Positions 15,292 through 24,431 of a stretch of DNA of 64,000 nucleotides are shown here, piece after piece; positions within the stretch are counted from its first letter, which is position 1; every line of letters starts with the position of its first letter. The stretch is taken from NCBI GenBank assembly GCA_031425455.1, contig JANPJJ010000108.1, positions 1 through 64,000 of the forward strand, written 5' to 3'. The translations under genes were made by a program, and so were the position numbers. The notes below the pieces were generated by a model. The model did no database searches, had not been told where the DNA came from, and saw only the letters and a program-made list of their open reading frames with translations. The DNA is from Sandaracinobacteroides sp031425455. GTDB taxonomy: Bacteria; Pseudomonadota; Alphaproteobacteria; Sphingomonadales; Sphingomonadaceae.

Positions 15292-15576
15292 TCAGGCTCC
15301 CGGCTGCTGGGAACCGATCCGGCATTCCATCGAAACACTGCGGACCATCACCATTGTCTCGATCTTGCGCGCAACGATGGCGGCACGATCCTGCGCGACG
15401 GACCCCTGGATGACCGTGATGACGACATTCTCTGCATCGCGGCGCATGCGAACGGACGTCGGCAACAGCTCCTGCTGGGCGAACAGGCCAAGGATGCGGC
15501 AAAGCAGGTGGGGGCAGGCTCCGGCGCGCACCTCGTAGGTCGCGTCCACCGGCAGCAGACCGAACACGGGGCTCAT
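15292..15576 (-). CDS. Small ACT-domain-like protein
   Basis: The 94-residue protein looks like one ACT-type beta-alpha-beta module: a hydrophobic strand, LLCRILGLFAQQ (helix), SVRMRRDAENVVITVIQG (strands), then a helix to KIETMVMVRSVSME. This resembles the small acetolactate synthase subunit IlvM, which senses amino acids, but no large subunit is near. It may be an amino-acid-sensing partner of the divergent Lrp protein; that is inference. Its start overlaps the stop of a 35-codon frame by 4 bp. Confidence 0.6.
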   Translation of the reverse strand: MSPVFGLLPVDATYEVRAGACPHLLCRILGLFAQQELLPTSVRMRRDAENVVITVIQGSVAQDRAAIVARKIETMVMVRSVSMECRIGSQQPGA

Positions 15577-15680
15577 GCAGCCGAACCCGATGGCCAGGGC
15601 CAGGTGCCGAGGTGCCGCCCATCCTCCAGCAGGCGCCGCATGATCCGGTGCAGGATCAGCATCTGCTTACCATAATGCAT
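15573..15680 (-). CDS. 35-residue upstream ORF, translationally coupled
   Basis: A minus-strand ATG (15678-15680) with GGGAG eight bases upstream opens 35 codons (MHYGKQMLILHRIMRRLLED near the start) whose TGA overlaps the ACT-like gene start as ATGA. It resembles no family I know; basic and leucine-rich. It may be a real small protein or a leader that sets translation of the ACT-like protein. Confidence 0.4.
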   Translation of the reverse strand: MHYGKQMLILHRIMRRLLEDGRHLGTWPWPSGSAA

Positions 15681-15802
15681 GAATGCGCTCCCTTGATGAT
15701 AAGGTGCATATCGCGCATTGGGGCTGCCAAGGCGGCGCTTTTATAGGCGAGAAACCCAGATTATGTGCCATAACGCGGCACGAAGACAGGGAACTGCGCA
15801 CG

Positions 15803-16279
15803 ATGGATGCTTCGGCTCTGGACGATTTCGACCGTGGCATCCTGCGGCTGATGCAGGTCGATGCCGGGCTGACCGCGTCCGAGATCGGTGAGCGCATCGG
15901 CCTCTCGGCGTCGCCGACGTCGCGCCGCATTGCGCGGCTGCGCACCGACGGCACGATCCGCGCAACGGTTGCTCTGCTCGACCGCCGACGGATCGGCCTC
16001 GATGCTCAGGTATTCGCGCAGGTCAAGCTGTCGGCGCACGGCCGCGCTCACCTCGAAGAATTCACCCGGGCAATCGCCAGCTTCCCGGAAGTGATGGAGT
16101 GCTTTGTGCTGATGGGGCCGGTCGACTTCCTGCTCAGGATTGTGACAAGCGACGTCGAGGCCTATGAGCGGTTCTTCTTCGAGAGGCTGAGCCGGGTGCC
16201 GGGCGTGCAGGAGATCAATTCGACGGTGGCGCTCTCGGAGATCAAGTCCACGACCGCGCTGCCGCTCAGGCAGCGGTAG
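15803..16279 (+). CDS. Lrp/AsnC-family transcriptional regulator
   Basis: The 158-residue protein has an N-terminal winged helix-turn-helix (about 6-55, LTASEIGERIGLSASPTSRRIARLRTDG split over two helices) and a C-terminal ligand-binding RAM/ACT-type domain (about 70-145, with VMECFVLMGPVDFLLRIV). The ATG at 15803 was preferred over an upstream frame that starts at 15683 because alignment begins here. It is divergent from the ACT-like protein across a 122-bp region with the short inverted repeat GTGCC-N7-GGCAC (15765-15781), a possible autoregulatory site. It likely controls the surrounding catabolic genes. Confidence 0.88.
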   Translation: MDASALDDFDRGILRLMQVDAGLTASEIGERIGLSASPTSRRIARLRTDGTIRATVALLDRRRIGLDAQVFAQVKLSAHGRAHLEEFTRAIASFPEVMECFVLMGPVDFLLRIVTSDVEAYERFFFERLSRVPGVQEINSTVALSEIKSTTALPLRQR

Positions 16280-16342
16280 CTCGAAAACGCCGGACACCGC
16301 GGGACTGCCGCCGGCCATACCCCTCCGACGGCCAGCCCGCTC

Positions 16343-17917
16343 TCAGGATATGGGCGGGTAGGCCGGAACCGGCATCGCGTCGTACAGAGCCTTTGCCCGG
16401 GCGAAGCCGATGTCGATGGCGCTGCGCCGCAGCACTGCGTCGCCCAGCACAACGGCGCGGATCTCGCGCGTTGCCGTTATGTCGGCGGTCGGGTCCCGTT
16501 CGAGCACGACGAGGTCCCCGCGCATTCCCCTGGCGATCGTTCCCGCGCGCGCCGCTTCGCCCATATGCTCGGCCGCGTGGATCGTGGACGCCTTCAGCAC
16601 GTCGAAGGGGCTCATGCCCACTTCCCGGGTGAGGATCTCCAGTTCCTCGTGCAGGGACTGGCGGGCGACTCCGTTGGGGTTGGGAACGTCGGTACCCGTT
16701 ACATAGCGGACACCTTCCGCGACCAGCGCCTGCGCCATCGCGATCGAATTCTTCACATTGTCCTTCCCCTGCATCACCATTTCGGGGTTATTTCGCCAGG
16801 ACTGGAGGAAGGCCGACTGCTCGTTCATCAGGAACCGCATGACCGGGTCCAGGAAGGCTTCCGGATCGCAGCCATCCGGGCGCAGTCCGACATCATATTC
16901 GAACGTGTAGGCGACCAACAGGGTGGACTGCACCGTGACATCCAGATTGGCGCACATGCGTGCCCGGCGGGCGAAAGCCTCCAGGTCGAACCGCTCCGGA
17001 TCGTTCGGGTTGGAGAACAGCTCGAACGTGTGCGCGATGCCCCGCTGGCCCAGCGCCAGGGCTTCCTCGGCGCGGATCGACTTCGGGACATGCCCCGTGA
17101 TCTCCACGCCGAGGGCCCGGCATTCCGCCGCCAGCGCGTGGTAGGCTCGCGCATCTAGCTTGGTGTACGGCTTGGCATAATCATAGCCCCGCTCGACGAT
17201 AAGGCGGGCCGCATGGCGTGCACCATCCGGGTCTCCGACCAGCCAGGAGATGTCCGGCGCCCAGATGGGGGGGTAGCCGTCGATCACCGGCGAGGCGACC
17301 CGCATGGCCGGGCCACGGATCCGCCTGGCCCGGACTGCATCGCGCATCGCCAGATATTCAGGTGTGCCGGCCATCACCTGGATGCGGGTGATCCCGGCCG
17401 CGAGGTACAGGAACATCAGCAGGTCGTAGGGAAGCGTCAGCGCATCGGCGCTCACGCTTTCGCCCATCAACGGAGCCCACATGGCAGCTGTCGAATTGAC
17501 CGTCGGATGGCCGTGCATCTCCGACAGGCCGGGAATGACGAAGCCTCCGGTCGCATCGACGATGAGCGCGTCGTCGGGGGTGTCGCCACCCCCGGGCATC
17601 ACATCGATGATCACGCCGTTGCGGATCAGGACATCATGGTCGGGAAGCGGATGGGGCGTGCCGACCGGGATGACGGTCGCACCTGTTATCGCGATCATCC
17701 GACCCGATGCGGCGACTTCGTAGAGATCCCGCGTGTGGGCGTCGCCGCGGAAGGCAAAGGCGGTGATGTCCTGCCTGGTACCGTCCACGAAGCTGGGGAT
17801 GGGGCCCTCGGGCATCGGGGCCCCGCTGTCGGCCCCCATGCCCATCGGCAGCATCCGCATCAGCTGGTGGAGGTGGCAGGGGCAGTATGAATCGGCGCCC
17901 ACGGGACGATGGATCAT
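16343..17917 (-). CDS. Metal-dependent amidohydrolase with N-terminal extension
   Basis: The 524-residue protein has the metal set HxH H135/H137 (EMHGHP), a lysine in YAKPYT, a histidine in ITGHV, one in IAHTFE and the aspartate in TGTDVP. It is a second, more distant relative of the enzyme at 13554. Roughly the first 70 residues form an extension that includes a CPCHLHQ cluster and a methionine-rich stretch and does not belong to the standard fold; the start is nevertheless supported by GAGGAC upstream of the ATG. It sits 50 bp after the TonB receptor gene and is probably co-transcribed with it. Confidence 0.83.
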   Translation of the reverse strand: MIHRPVGADSYCPCHLHQLMRMLPMGMGADSGAPMPEGPIPSFVDGTRQDITAFAFRGDAHTRDLYEVAASGRMIAITGATVIPVGTPHPLPDHDVLIRNGVIIDVMPGGGDTPDDALIVDATGGFVIPGLSEMHGHPTVNSTAAMWAPLMGESVSADALTLPYDLLMFLYLAAGITRIQVMAGTPEYLAMRDAVRARRIRGPAMRVASPVIDGYPPIWAPDISWLVGDPDGARHAARLIVERGYDYAKPYTKLDARAYHALAAECRALGVEITGHVPKSIRAEEALALGQRGIAHTFELFSNPNDPERFDLEAFARRARMCANLDVTVQSTLLVAYTFEYDVGLRPDGCDPEAFLDPVMRFLMNEQSAFLQSWRNNPEMVMQGKDNVKNSIAMAQALVAEGVRYVTGTDVPNPNGVARQSLHEELEILTREVGMSPFDVLKASTIHAAEHMGEAARAGTIARGMRGDLVVLERDPTADITATREIRAVVLGDAVLRRSAIDIGFARAKALYDAMPVPAYPPIS

Positions 17918-17967
17918 CGCTGTTGTCCTCTTGCCTGTGTCATCGGCCCCGATCTGGCGCCAAATGA

Positions 17968-20097
17968 TCAGAATCGAACCTGCACGGTGGCCCCGAAGGT
18001 CCGGGGCTGGATCGTCGTCTTGTCCTCGCCGAAAAAGAATGCGCGGGTCAGGACCGGTCGTTGATCAAGCAGATTGGTCGCAAAGACGGTGAAATCCATC
18101 ATGCCCGCAGTGAGTCCGGCACGGATGTCGAGTTTGCTGTAGTCGCCGTTCACGGCCGGCCTTCCACCGATCTGGAACGCGTCGTCGTAGGGGCCGTAAT
18201 AGAGGTAATCGACCCGTGCGAAGGCCTCGTTCCCGCCCAGGCGGAAGTTCTGCTGCAGGCTCGTCGAGAGCGTATAGCGCGGTGAGCCGGGGAGGCGCGT
18301 GCCTTCGTCTGCCACGCCGGGCACCGTTTCGGTCAGCTCCCCATCGATAAAGCCGAAGTTCCCCGTCCAGATGGTATCGGGCAGGAGGTAGGCCACCGAC
18401 TCCAGCTCGAAGCCCAGGATCCGCGCCGACCCGACATTGTCGATGAAGGTGAAGCCCCCACAGGCAAAGCAGGTGCGGGTCAGCTGGATGTCGGACCAGT
18501 CGATATAGTAGGCAGCGACATTGATCTGGACGCTGTCATCCAGCCAGCGTGTCTTTGCCCCGACCTCGTAGTTCCACAGCTTGTCCGGCGCAAAAAAGTC
18601 GGGGACGCCGTTCTGAGGCCCGAACGGAATGGGCACATTGGCCTGGCCGAGCCGGAAGCCACGGCTGGCCTGGGCGTAAACCGAGCCATCTCCATAATTG
18701 TAGTTGACCGCAAGGCGCGGGCTGAAATCCTCTTCGCTGTCCTCGTCCTTCGTGCTGAACGGCACGAAGAAAATGCCGCCTTCGAAGTCGATACTGGTAT
18801 CGTACCGGGTGTAGCGACCTCCGGCCGTCACCGTCAGCGCGTCGGTGATATCGTAGCCGATTTCCCCGAAGACGGCGTAGGTATCGTATTTGTACTTCAA
18901 GGTTGCGTCGAAGACGTTCGGAGGGCCCGCGGTCAGCATGGAGAACTCGGCATAGTCCTCCTTAGAATAATAGCCGCCAATCAGCCATTTGAACGGCCCG
19001 TCCCCCTTCGATACCAGTCGCAGTTCCTGCGAGAAAACCTGGGCCGGTGCATTGATGGAGGATCCATTCGCGCTGCCGGGGGCAAAATTGAGAAACGAGA
19101 AGCTCAGGTCCTGCAGCGTCTCGGTCTTGCGATCATAGTAAGACGAGACACTTACGATCTCGGCGAAGCCCGCATCGAAATTGATCGCGAGCGTCCCCAT
19201 CAGGAATTCATCGCGCTGGAACTGATCCTGGAGCAGCGGACGGCTTTGCAGGTCCCCCACGGTTTCAGGTGCAAAGACATCCAGGCCTTCCCCCGTCATC
19301 TTCTGGTAGTATCCGGTCAGGTCAACGGTCAGTCTGTCGGTTGGCTGATACCGCAGCGCCAGCCGGCCGCCATAGGTTTCGCGGCCGTTGATGTTCTCGA
19401 GATCGCGCGACGGGTCGTCGAATGTGCCGCCCACCTTCTTGTAATAGCCCGTCACTTCAAGGCCCAGGACGTCCTGCACCAGCGGCGTGTTGAAAGAGCC
19501 CGACAAGGCGTAGCTGAGATCGCTGCTTCGGGTGATGTCGATCCCGGCCCGCACGCGTCCCCTTGTCTCGGTAAGCGAGGGGCGCTGCGTGATGATCCGG
19601 ATCGTTCCGCCCAACGACGACGCCCCGTAGAGTGTGCTGTTGGGTCCCTTGATGACGTTGATCTGCTCGACCCCGAACACGGAATAGTCGAGGTTGATCG
19701 CACCTTGCGACAGGGTCAGGGCCGTATCATCGAGGAAGAGTGCTACCGGCTGCTGGGTCAGGAAGCTGCTCGTTCCATCGCTCACACCGCGGATGGAAAT
19801 GGAATTGCCGAACGGGTTGCCGGCGGGATTGAACTGTACCCCGGGAATAGATGTCAGATAGTCCGCAAAGCCGGCGGCATTGTTTCTCTCGAGCGTCTGG
19901 CCGTCGATCACCGAAACGGCAATGGGAACGTCGAGGATGGACTCCGACCGTTTGGTCGCGGTGATCAGGATTTCCTTCGCTTCGTCCGGGTCCGCCGCGG
20001 CGGCCGCCTCTTGCGCAACCGCCGGCATCGCCAGCACGGCCCAAGTCAACGAGACCAGGCTTGCGGCCATCGCAGGCCGTCCGATTACATTCCCCAT
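17968..20097 (-). CDS. TonB-dependent outer-membrane receptor
   Basis: The 709-residue protein has a signal peptide (about 1-28, ending AVAQEA), a TonB-box-like start of the plug (KEILITATKRSES, about 43-55), the plug domain to about 170 (with NVIKGPNSTLYGASSLGGTIRI) and a beta barrel ending in the required C-terminal aromatic residue (ATVQVRF). The ligand is not indicated by sequence. An AraC-type regulator lies directly upstream and an amidohydrolase downstream on the same strand, the usual layout for substrate-specific uptake in sphingomonads. Confidence 0.92.
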   Translation of the reverse strand: MGNVIGRPAMAASLVSLTWAVLAMPAVAQEAAAAADPDEAKEILITATKRSESILDVPIAVSVIDGQTLERNNAAGFADYLTSIPGVQFNPAGNPFGNSISIRGVSDGTSSFLTQQPVALFLDDTALTLSQGAINLDYSVFGVEQINVIKGPNSTLYGASSLGGTIRIITQRPSLTETRGRVRAGIDITRSSDLSYALSGSFNTPLVQDVLGLEVTGYYKKVGGTFDDPSRDLENINGRETYGGRLALRYQPTDRLTVDLTGYYQKMTGEGLDVFAPETVGDLQSRPLLQDQFQRDEFLMGTLAINFDAGFAEIVSVSSYYDRKTETLQDLSFSFLNFAPGSANGSSINAPAQVFSQELRLVSKGDGPFKWLIGGYYSKEDYAEFSMLTAGPPNVFDATLKYKYDTYAVFGEIGYDITDALTVTAGGRYTRYDTSIDFEGGIFFVPFSTKDEDSEEDFSPRLAVNYNYGDGSVYAQASRGFRLGQANVPIPFGPQNGVPDFFAPDKLWNYEVGAKTRWLDDSVQINVAAYYIDWSDIQLTRTCFACGGFTFIDNVGSARILGFELESVAYLLPDTIWTGNFGFIDGELTETVPGVADEGTRLPGSPRYTLSTSLQQNFRLGGNEAFARVDYLYYGPYDDAFQIGGRPAVNGDYSKLDIRAGLTAGMMDFTVFATNLLDQRPVLTRAFFFGEDKTTIQPRTFGATVQVRF

Positions 20098-20237
20098 TTG
20101 ATCAGCTCCCGATTTTCTTCTCGATCGCCGTCACTGTTCCATAGGCCGGCCGGATCACCCACCCGCCGGGTCAACAAACGTCCCTCAGCACAAATCGCCC
20201 GTCTGATATCGAAATGAGGGGCGCGGCTCGTCCGGCG

Positions 20238-21287
20238 TCAGCGGCCCGGCTCGCTGGTCTGCCGGGTTTTCTTCGGGGCGTGGCCGTAGAATTGCTTGAA
20301 GGCGTGGGTGAAGCTGGCTGGGTAATCATAGCCCAGCATGTAAGCAATTTCGGAGATGCCGATGTCCGTTGTGGTCAGCAGGTCCAGCGCCCTCTCCATC
20401 CGGCACCTCTGGGTGAACTCATGCACCGTTGCCCCGAAGGTGGCCTTGAACAGCGCCTTGAGCTTGGTCTGGTTGATCCCGACCATTCGCGCGAGCTGGG
20501 GGATCTTGGGCGGTCGTTGATACTGATCCAGAAGAATGTCGCGGGCTTCATTCACCCGGTTGACGTCCCGTACCGAGGCCCTCACCGCGACCAGGGCGGG
20601 CGTGCGGCCCTGGCGGGTGAGGTCGGCAATCATGGTGCAGGCGATCTCGCTGGTCTTGGCCCGCAACCATGCGGCGCGAAGGTTCGGCGGATAGCTGTTC
20701 GCGCTTCGCAGAATGTCGTTGGCGGCGCGCAGGATGTCGGGGCCCAGCGGAACGATGCTGCCCTGCGTTTCCCGGCTGCCACGATGAAAGACGTGGGCGA
20801 GCGGGAGCGGGAGCGCCTCGGCCGCGAGCCCCAGTTCGGTGGTGAAGAATTCCGGTGCACACATGAGGACGAGCAGTCTCACCTGTTCCCCTCCAGTCAG
20901 TTCATAGTTGCTTTCGACGCCCGTCGGGAATGCCTCGACGAACGCGCCGGTGCCGTTGAGCAGAACCCCGCTGCTCAGTTGCAGAAGCTGGCCGGACAGA
21001 AGGATGCGGACTTTGACCGTCTGGCTGTCGGCCACGAAGATGCGCCGCGTCTGATGGTACTCGACCGTGCCCGCAAGCACATAGATCGAAGCAGAGAGGC
21101 GGACGATGTCCCAGTGACCGCTGCCTTCGCCCTGCGGTATCCGCAGCCGAAGGCCTGCGAGGCCGCCCGGATCGAGCTTCGCGGCAAGCCGGTCGAAGGC
21201 TTTGCCCATCGCATCGACGGTGCCGTCCAGTACGTCCAGTGGCATCACTGCCCATCGGCCCCCCGCCGCATCGGTTTCGATTTCCAT
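20238..21287 (-). CDS. AraC-family transcriptional regulator
   Basis: The 349-residue protein has a C-terminal double helix-turn-helix (about 250-345, with KIPQLARMVGINQTKLKALFKATFG and ISEIAYMLGYDYPASFTHAFKQFYG) and an N-terminal ligand domain of no recognised type. The build resembles PchR-like AraC proteins that switch on neighbouring TonB receptors. The ATG at 21285-21287 is chosen; a frame reaching 21467 would run through the likely promoter. It reads toward the TonB receptor gene with 140 bp between, so it probably activates that gene. Confidence 0.87.
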   Translation of the reverse strand: MEIETDAAGGRWAVMPLDVLDGTVDAMGKAFDRLAAKLDPGGLAGLRLRIPQGEGSGHWDIVRLSASIYVLAGTVEYHQTRRIFVADSQTVKVRILLSGQLLQLSSGVLLNGTGAFVEAFPTGVESNYELTGGEQVRLLVLMCAPEFFTTELGLAAEALPLPLAHVFHRGSRETQGSIVPLGPDILRAANDILRSANSYPPNLRAAWLRAKTSEIACTMIADLTRQGRTPALVAVRASVRDVNRVNEARDILLDQYQRPPKIPQLARMVGINQTKLKALFKATFGATVHEFTQRCRMERALDLLTTTDIGISEIAYMLGYDYPASFTHAFKQFYGHAPKKTRQTSEPGR

Positions 21288-21382
21288 CGGATCAACATGC
21301 CGCCGCGCCGCGCAGTCCACCAGCCCCGGCGGCGCACTGTCAGCGGACTGACGGGCCGGCGATCTGTGGGATTGGACGAAAG

Positions 21383-21394
21383 GATTACGTAATC
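21383..21394. promoter_or_regulatory. Perfect palindrome between divergent araC-type and thioesterase genes
   Basis: GATTACGTAATC is a perfect 12-bp palindrome placed 95 bp before the AraC-type gene and 88 bp before the thioesterase gene. It is a candidate operator for one or both directions. Confidence 0.35.
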
Positions 21395-21481
21395 GGCCTG
21401 CTTTCCCGAACCGCGCTTGCGGGGCCTGCGCCGGGCGGCCAGCCTCGGGAAAATCGATCCACGTCAAGGCCAGCGCGCATC

Positions 21482-21904
21482 ATGGAGACGGACTCTGACT
21501 TCCGCAGCCTGGAAGGGTTGCAGGCACTGGTGGAAACCAGCCCGATCCATCGCCTGCTCGGATTCCGCGTCGCAGCCTTCGATGTGGAGGCGGCGACGCT
21601 CGTGCTTCGCGCGCCCGCCGACGGCAATGCTGCCCGTTCGGATGGCGCGCTTCAGGCCCATGGCGGCGCCATCGCGACCCTGATCGACAGCGCAGCGACA
21701 TTTGCCTGCTGCATGCAGGTGCAGCGCAGTGTGCCGACCATGAACATTCGGGTGGACTATTTGCGCCCGGCTGCCGGACCCGAGTTGACCGCCACCGCGC
21801 GGGTGATCCGGGCGGGACGCACAACGGCGCTGGTCGATGTCGAGGTGGTTTCGGGTGGGCGCCTGGTCGCGGTCGGTCGCTGCGGTCATGCCGTCGGCAT
21901 CTGA
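21482..21904 (+). CDS. PaaI-type hotdog thioesterase
   Basis: The 140-residue protein is a single hotdog domain with the PaaI signature AHGGAIATLIDSAATFA (about 60-76) and MNIRVDYLRPA (about 87-97). Such enzymes hydrolyse aromatic or short acyl-CoA thioesters. It is the first of three plus-strand genes (thioesterase, oxidoreductase, acyl-CoA ligase) with gaps of 32 bp and a 4-bp overlap, which together can activate an acid to CoA, reduce it and release it. Confidence 0.88.
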   Translation: METDSDFRSLEGLQALVETSPIHRLLGFRVAAFDVEAATLVLRAPADGNAARSDGALQAHGGAIATLIDSAATFACCMQVQRSVPTMNIRVDYLRPAAGPELTATARVIRAGRTTALVDVEVVSGGRLVAVGRCGHAVGI

Positions 21905-21936
21905 AGAGTGGGCGGCTGAAGAACAGGGAGCAAGGA

Positions 21937-22944
21937 ATGCGCGCTGCACTCACGATGGCCCATGGCGGCCTGGAACAGATCAATATTGTGCAGGATTGGC
22001 CCGAGCCGGTAGCGGGCCCGGAGGACGTGGTGATCGACGTGGCCGCCTGCGCCGTCAACTTCCATGACATCTTCACCCGGCGCGGCATGCCGGGCATCCG
22101 GCTTGAGCTTCCGGTCGTGGTCGGGTCGGACATTTCGGGAACGATTGCGAGCGTGGGTTCGGGCGTTACCGCCTGGAAGCCGGGCGATCGGGTTCTGGTC
22201 GATCCGGTGTTCCGCGCAGCCGGCGTTGGGATGATCGGCGAAACGGTCGATGGTGGTCGTGCCGAGCGGATGAGGTGCGCCGCCGAACATCTGCTGAGGG
22301 TTCCGGATGGCGTGTCGCTGGAGCAGGCGGCTGCGCTGCCCCTGGCCTATGGCACGGCCTATCGAATGCTGATGACCCAAGGTCGGGTGAAGGCGGGCGA
22401 CAAGGTCCTGATACTGGGCGCCAGCGGCGGTGTGGGCGCGGCCTGCATCCAGATCGCCAAGATGGCCGGCGCCGAGGTGGTCGCCTGCGCCAGCAGCGAC
22501 AGCAAGCTGGACCGGCTGCGGGCGCTGGGGGCCGACCACGGGATCAACTATGCCACCGGGTCCGTGCTGGACGGCGTGAAGGCGCTGTACGGCAAGCCGC
22601 GCGTCGGTGGCGGGGGCGGAGTGGACATGGCGGTCAACTTCACCGGGGGCGACACGCTGAAGGAAACACAGCGCTGCGTCACCCAGGGCGGACGGATCGT
22701 GACCTGCGGGGCAACCGCGGGCTATGATGTCGGGCTCGACATGCGCTTCCTGTGGACCTTCGAGCATCACATGATCGGCTCCAACGGCTGGGCCGTCTCG
22801 GATCTGGAGGAGCTGATGGCGTTGATCGCCCGGGGCCGCCTCGATCCGGCCATCGACCGCATTCTTCCGCTGGAGAAGACCGCCGAGGCGGAGCGAATGC
22901 TGGAAGACCGCGAGGTCGTCGGCAAACTGTTGATCCGGCCATGA
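21937..22944 (+). CDS. Quinone-oxidoreductase-type medium-chain dehydrogenase
   Basis: The 335-residue MDR-family protein has the GroES-like N-domain (about 25-140) and a Rossmann domain with LGASGGVGAACIQIAK (about 160-175). Structural and catalytic zinc ligands of alcohol dehydrogenases are missing at the usual places, in keeping with the NADPH:quinone / enoyl-CoA reductase branch. Its stop overlaps the acyl-CoA ligase start (ATGA). It probably reduces an activated double bond in the pathway product; the substrate is unknown. Confidence 0.88.
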   Translation: MRAALTMAHGGLEQINIVQDWPEPVAGPEDVVIDVAACAVNFHDIFTRRGMPGIRLELPVVVGSDISGTIASVGSGVTAWKPGDRVLVDPVFRAAGVGMIGETVDGGRAERMRCAAEHLLRVPDGVSLEQAAALPLAYGTAYRMLMTQGRVKAGDKVLILGASGGVGAACIQIAKMAGAEVVACASSDSKLDRLRALGADHGINYATGSVLDGVKALYGKPRVGGGGGVDMAVNFTGGDTLKETQRCVTQGGRIVTCGATAGYDVGLDMRFLWTFEHHMIGSNGWAVSDLEELMALIARGRLDPAIDRILPLEKTAEAERMLEDREVVGKLLIRP

Positions 22945-24431
22945 CCGGACGTTTTCCGACCGGAAACCTGGGCGACATAATCTGTCGCGAGCCGGACCCG
23001 GAGGCCGGCTACATCGATCTCGCAACCGGCGCGACCCTGACCTTGCCGGTCCTCGACGAGCGCACCGGCCGGCTCGCCGCCGGTCTCGCCTCACGGTTCC
23101 CGCGCGGCACCCGTATCGGTATCCTGTCGCGCAACGGTGCCGGATTCACACGCCTGTACCTGGCATCGATGCGCGCGGGCCTTGTCGCGGTTCCCCTGAG
23201 CTACCGAATGCCGGCCGAGACCATCGGCTTCATGCTGCGCGACAGCGAATGCGCCGCCCTGTTTGTTGATCCGGAGTTTTCGCTGCTCGTGCCACCGGAC
23301 ATCCCCGTTTTCCCGACGGAAGGCGATTGCTTGGAGGAACTGGCCGGCGACCAGGTACTTCACCCGATCCGTCCGAGCCCGGGCGAGTGGTGCGAGATCC
23401 TCTACACGTCCGGTTCGACCGGCCGGCCGAAGGGCGTGCCGCTGTCTCACGAAGGGCAATTGTGGGCCCTGGAGCAGTTTCTCGCCGCCATCGGCCCACG
23501 CCTCGAGCGCACACTGATTGCCGCCCCGGCCTACCATATGAACGGCCTGTTCTTCACGACGGTTGCGCTGGCGCTTGGCTGGCGCAGCTATTCCGTCCCC
23601 GCATTCAATCCGCGTCAGTTCCTGGAGGTTACGGCGCGCGAGCGTCTGACCTGCCTCAGCGGGATACCTACGATGCTGGCGATGATGGCACGGCAGGAAG
23701 ACTTGCTTGCAACGCTCGACCTCGGCTCCGTGACGTCGCTCACGATCGGGTCCGCGCCGCTCACTCAAGCCCTGATCGACAGGGTCAGAAACATCTTTCC
23801 GGCAGCTGAGATCCGCAACAGTTACGGCACCACCGAATCGGGCCCGGCGGTGTTCGGCCCGCATCCCGGCGGAAAGCCGCGTCCGCCGCTGTCGCTCGGT
23901 TATCCCTATCCCGGCGCGGAGTGGCGACTGGTGGGCGGCACGGCCGACGAAGGCGTCCTCCACACGCGGACTCCGGCGGTCACGGAAGGCTATCTAAACC
24001 TGCCCGAAGTCAGCGCCAAGCGCCTTAAAGAAGGGTGGTACGACAGCGGAGATGTGGTTCGACGCGACGCCGACGGGTTCTTCCATTTCCTGGGGCGAGC
24101 AGACGATATGTTCGTGTGCGGCGGGGAAAATATCTATCCGGGCGAGGTCGAGAAGCTTCTCGAACGGCACCCGGCCATTCTGCAGGCGGCCGTCATTCCG
24201 GCCGACGACGAGATCAAGGGCGCGATCCCGATTGCTTTCGTCGTTACAGCACCCGGCTGCACCGTCTCGGAGGGAGATCTGCGGCGTTTCGCGCTGCAAC
24301 ATGGCCCGGCCTATGCACATCCGCGCGCGGTGGTGTTCGTCGATGCTCTTCCAGTCGGCGGCACCCACAAGGTCGACCGCCGGGCACTGGTCGACCAGGC
24401 CACCGCGGCGGCGGAGGCCCTGGCACGCTGA
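22941..24431 (+). CDS. AMP-forming acyl-CoA synthetase
   Basis: The 496-residue adenylate-forming enzyme has the P-loop YTSGSTGRPKGVP (about 154-166), the A5 motif YGTTESG (about 294), the hinge region YDSGDVV plus GRADD (about 370-390) and a C-terminal catalytic lysine in GGTHKVDR (about 477). The length is normal for medium-chain or aryl acid ligases. Start overlaps the oxidoreductase by 4 bp. It would convert a carboxylic acid released by the island's hydrolases to its CoA ester for beta-oxidation-like steps. Confidence 0.92.
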   Translation: MTGRFPTGNLGDIICREPDPEAGYIDLATGATLTLPVLDERTGRLAAGLASRFPRGTRIGILSRNGAGFTRLYLASMRAGLVAVPLSYRMPAETIGFMLRDSECAALFVDPEFSLLVPPDIPVFPTEGDCLEELAGDQVLHPIRPSPGEWCEILYTSGSTGRPKGVPLSHEGQLWALEQFLAAIGPRLERTLIAAPAYHMNGLFFTTVALALGWRSYSVPAFNPRQFLEVTARERLTCLSGIPTMLAMMARQEDLLATLDLGSVTSLTIGSAPLTQALIDRVRNIFPAAEIRNSYGTTESGPAVFGPHPGGKPRPPLSLGYPYPGAEWRLVGGTADEGVLHTRTPAVTEGYLNLPEVSAKRLKEGWYDSGDVVRRDADGFFHFLGRADDMFVCGGENIYPGEVEKLLERHPAILQAAVIPADDEIKGAIPIAFVVTAPGCTVSEGDLRRFALQHGPAYAHPRAVVFVDALPVGGTHKVDRRALVDQATAAAEALAR

